The notes beneath the pieces are model-generated. The model made no database searches. It had not been told where the DNA came from and worked only from the letters and a program-made list of their open reading frames with translations. Position numbers and translations under genes: made by a program. A stretch of 64,000 nucleotides of DNA. Origin: Leeia speluncae. Lineage in GTDB: Bacteria > Pseudomonadota > Gammaproteobacteria > Burkholderiales > Leeiaceae. Location: NCBI RefSeq assembly GCF_020564625.1, contig NZ_JAJBZT010000004.1:302748-366747 (forward strand). The letters are read 5' to 3'. Each line of letters opens with the position of its first letter. Positions within the stretch are counted from its first letter, which is position 1. This document shows positions 63,978 through 64,000 of the stretch, piece by piece.

Positions 63978-64000
63978 TCGCCTCTCTGCTGCTGACGCAG

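Noticed and set aside
1..64000. CRISPR arrays, insertion sequences, prophage or tRNA genes
   Set aside because: No regularly spaced repeats, transposase, integrase or cloverleaf sequence was seen by eye on either strand.

Overview
The window reads as chromosomal DNA of an AT-leaning, free-living betaproteobacterium, most likely of the order Neisseriales. Four things suggest this: infA lies between secY and rpmJ inside the ribosomal cluster; acetoacetyl-CoA reductase and phasin genes point to polyhydroxyalkanoate storage; the ubiquinone monooxygenase pair and the alaA-hom-thrC order are typical of the group; and the last 50 bases look like an rRNA-type promoter. No insertion sequence, integrase, CRISPR array or tRNA was seen. 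Genus cannot be fixed from the sequence alone.

1-12.8 kb is the S10-spc-alpha ribosomal supercluster, from the tail of rplC to rplQ. It includes secY, infA, rpmJ (37 codons) and rpoA. Good sigma-70-type promoters sit before rplN and before rpsM, and the cluster ends in a perfect 23-bp bidirectional terminator.

12.8-19.8 kb: a diiron MBL-fold protein, an HDOD protein, and a translationally coupled quinone reductase/sigma-54 activator pair. The activator is divergent from an AldB-type aldehyde dehydrogenase that has a -24/-12 promoter and upstream TGTTGCA repeats. A DUF779 gene follows. 19.8-28.7 kb: a RhlE-like helicase, relA, an orphan ParA, a possible lipocalin-like protein, comEC and rsmJ. 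28.7-33.5 kb: phaB, a D-2-hydroxyacid dehydrogenase, an O-methyltransferase, a small HslV-like threonine hydrolase, the redox chaperone gene hslO and a small XRE regulator. 33.6-33.7 kb is the SRP RNA gene ffs, followed by a possible FNR-linked small RNA.

34-44.6 kb looks most like signalling and envelope functions: an AsmA-like membrane protein with an unusual N-terminal domain, a PilZ-like protein, an aminotransferase, an FHA membrane protein overlapping a secreted trypsin-like protease, and a 1000-residue CHASE hybrid histidine kinase. 44.6-50.3 kb: prfB with its programmed +1 frameshift, an Ivy-type lysozyme inhibitor, lysS, a cupin, and a nemR-nemA electrophile-detoxification pair with two identical 15-bp operators.

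50.4-64 kb: an unknown protein, the threonine-branch genes (alaA, a GNAT gene, hom, a small secreted protein, thrC), an Mth938-type protein, yebC with a structured leader, pepP, two ubiquinone hydroxylases, a DsbC-like lipoprotein, a TonB-like protein and a phasin with two PhaR-like boxes. The window ends at the probable rRNA promoter. Recurrent themes are redox and electrophile stress (nemRA, Hsp33, quinone reductase, aldehyde dehydrogenase) and leaders or terminators placed immediately before the next gene's ribosome-binding site.
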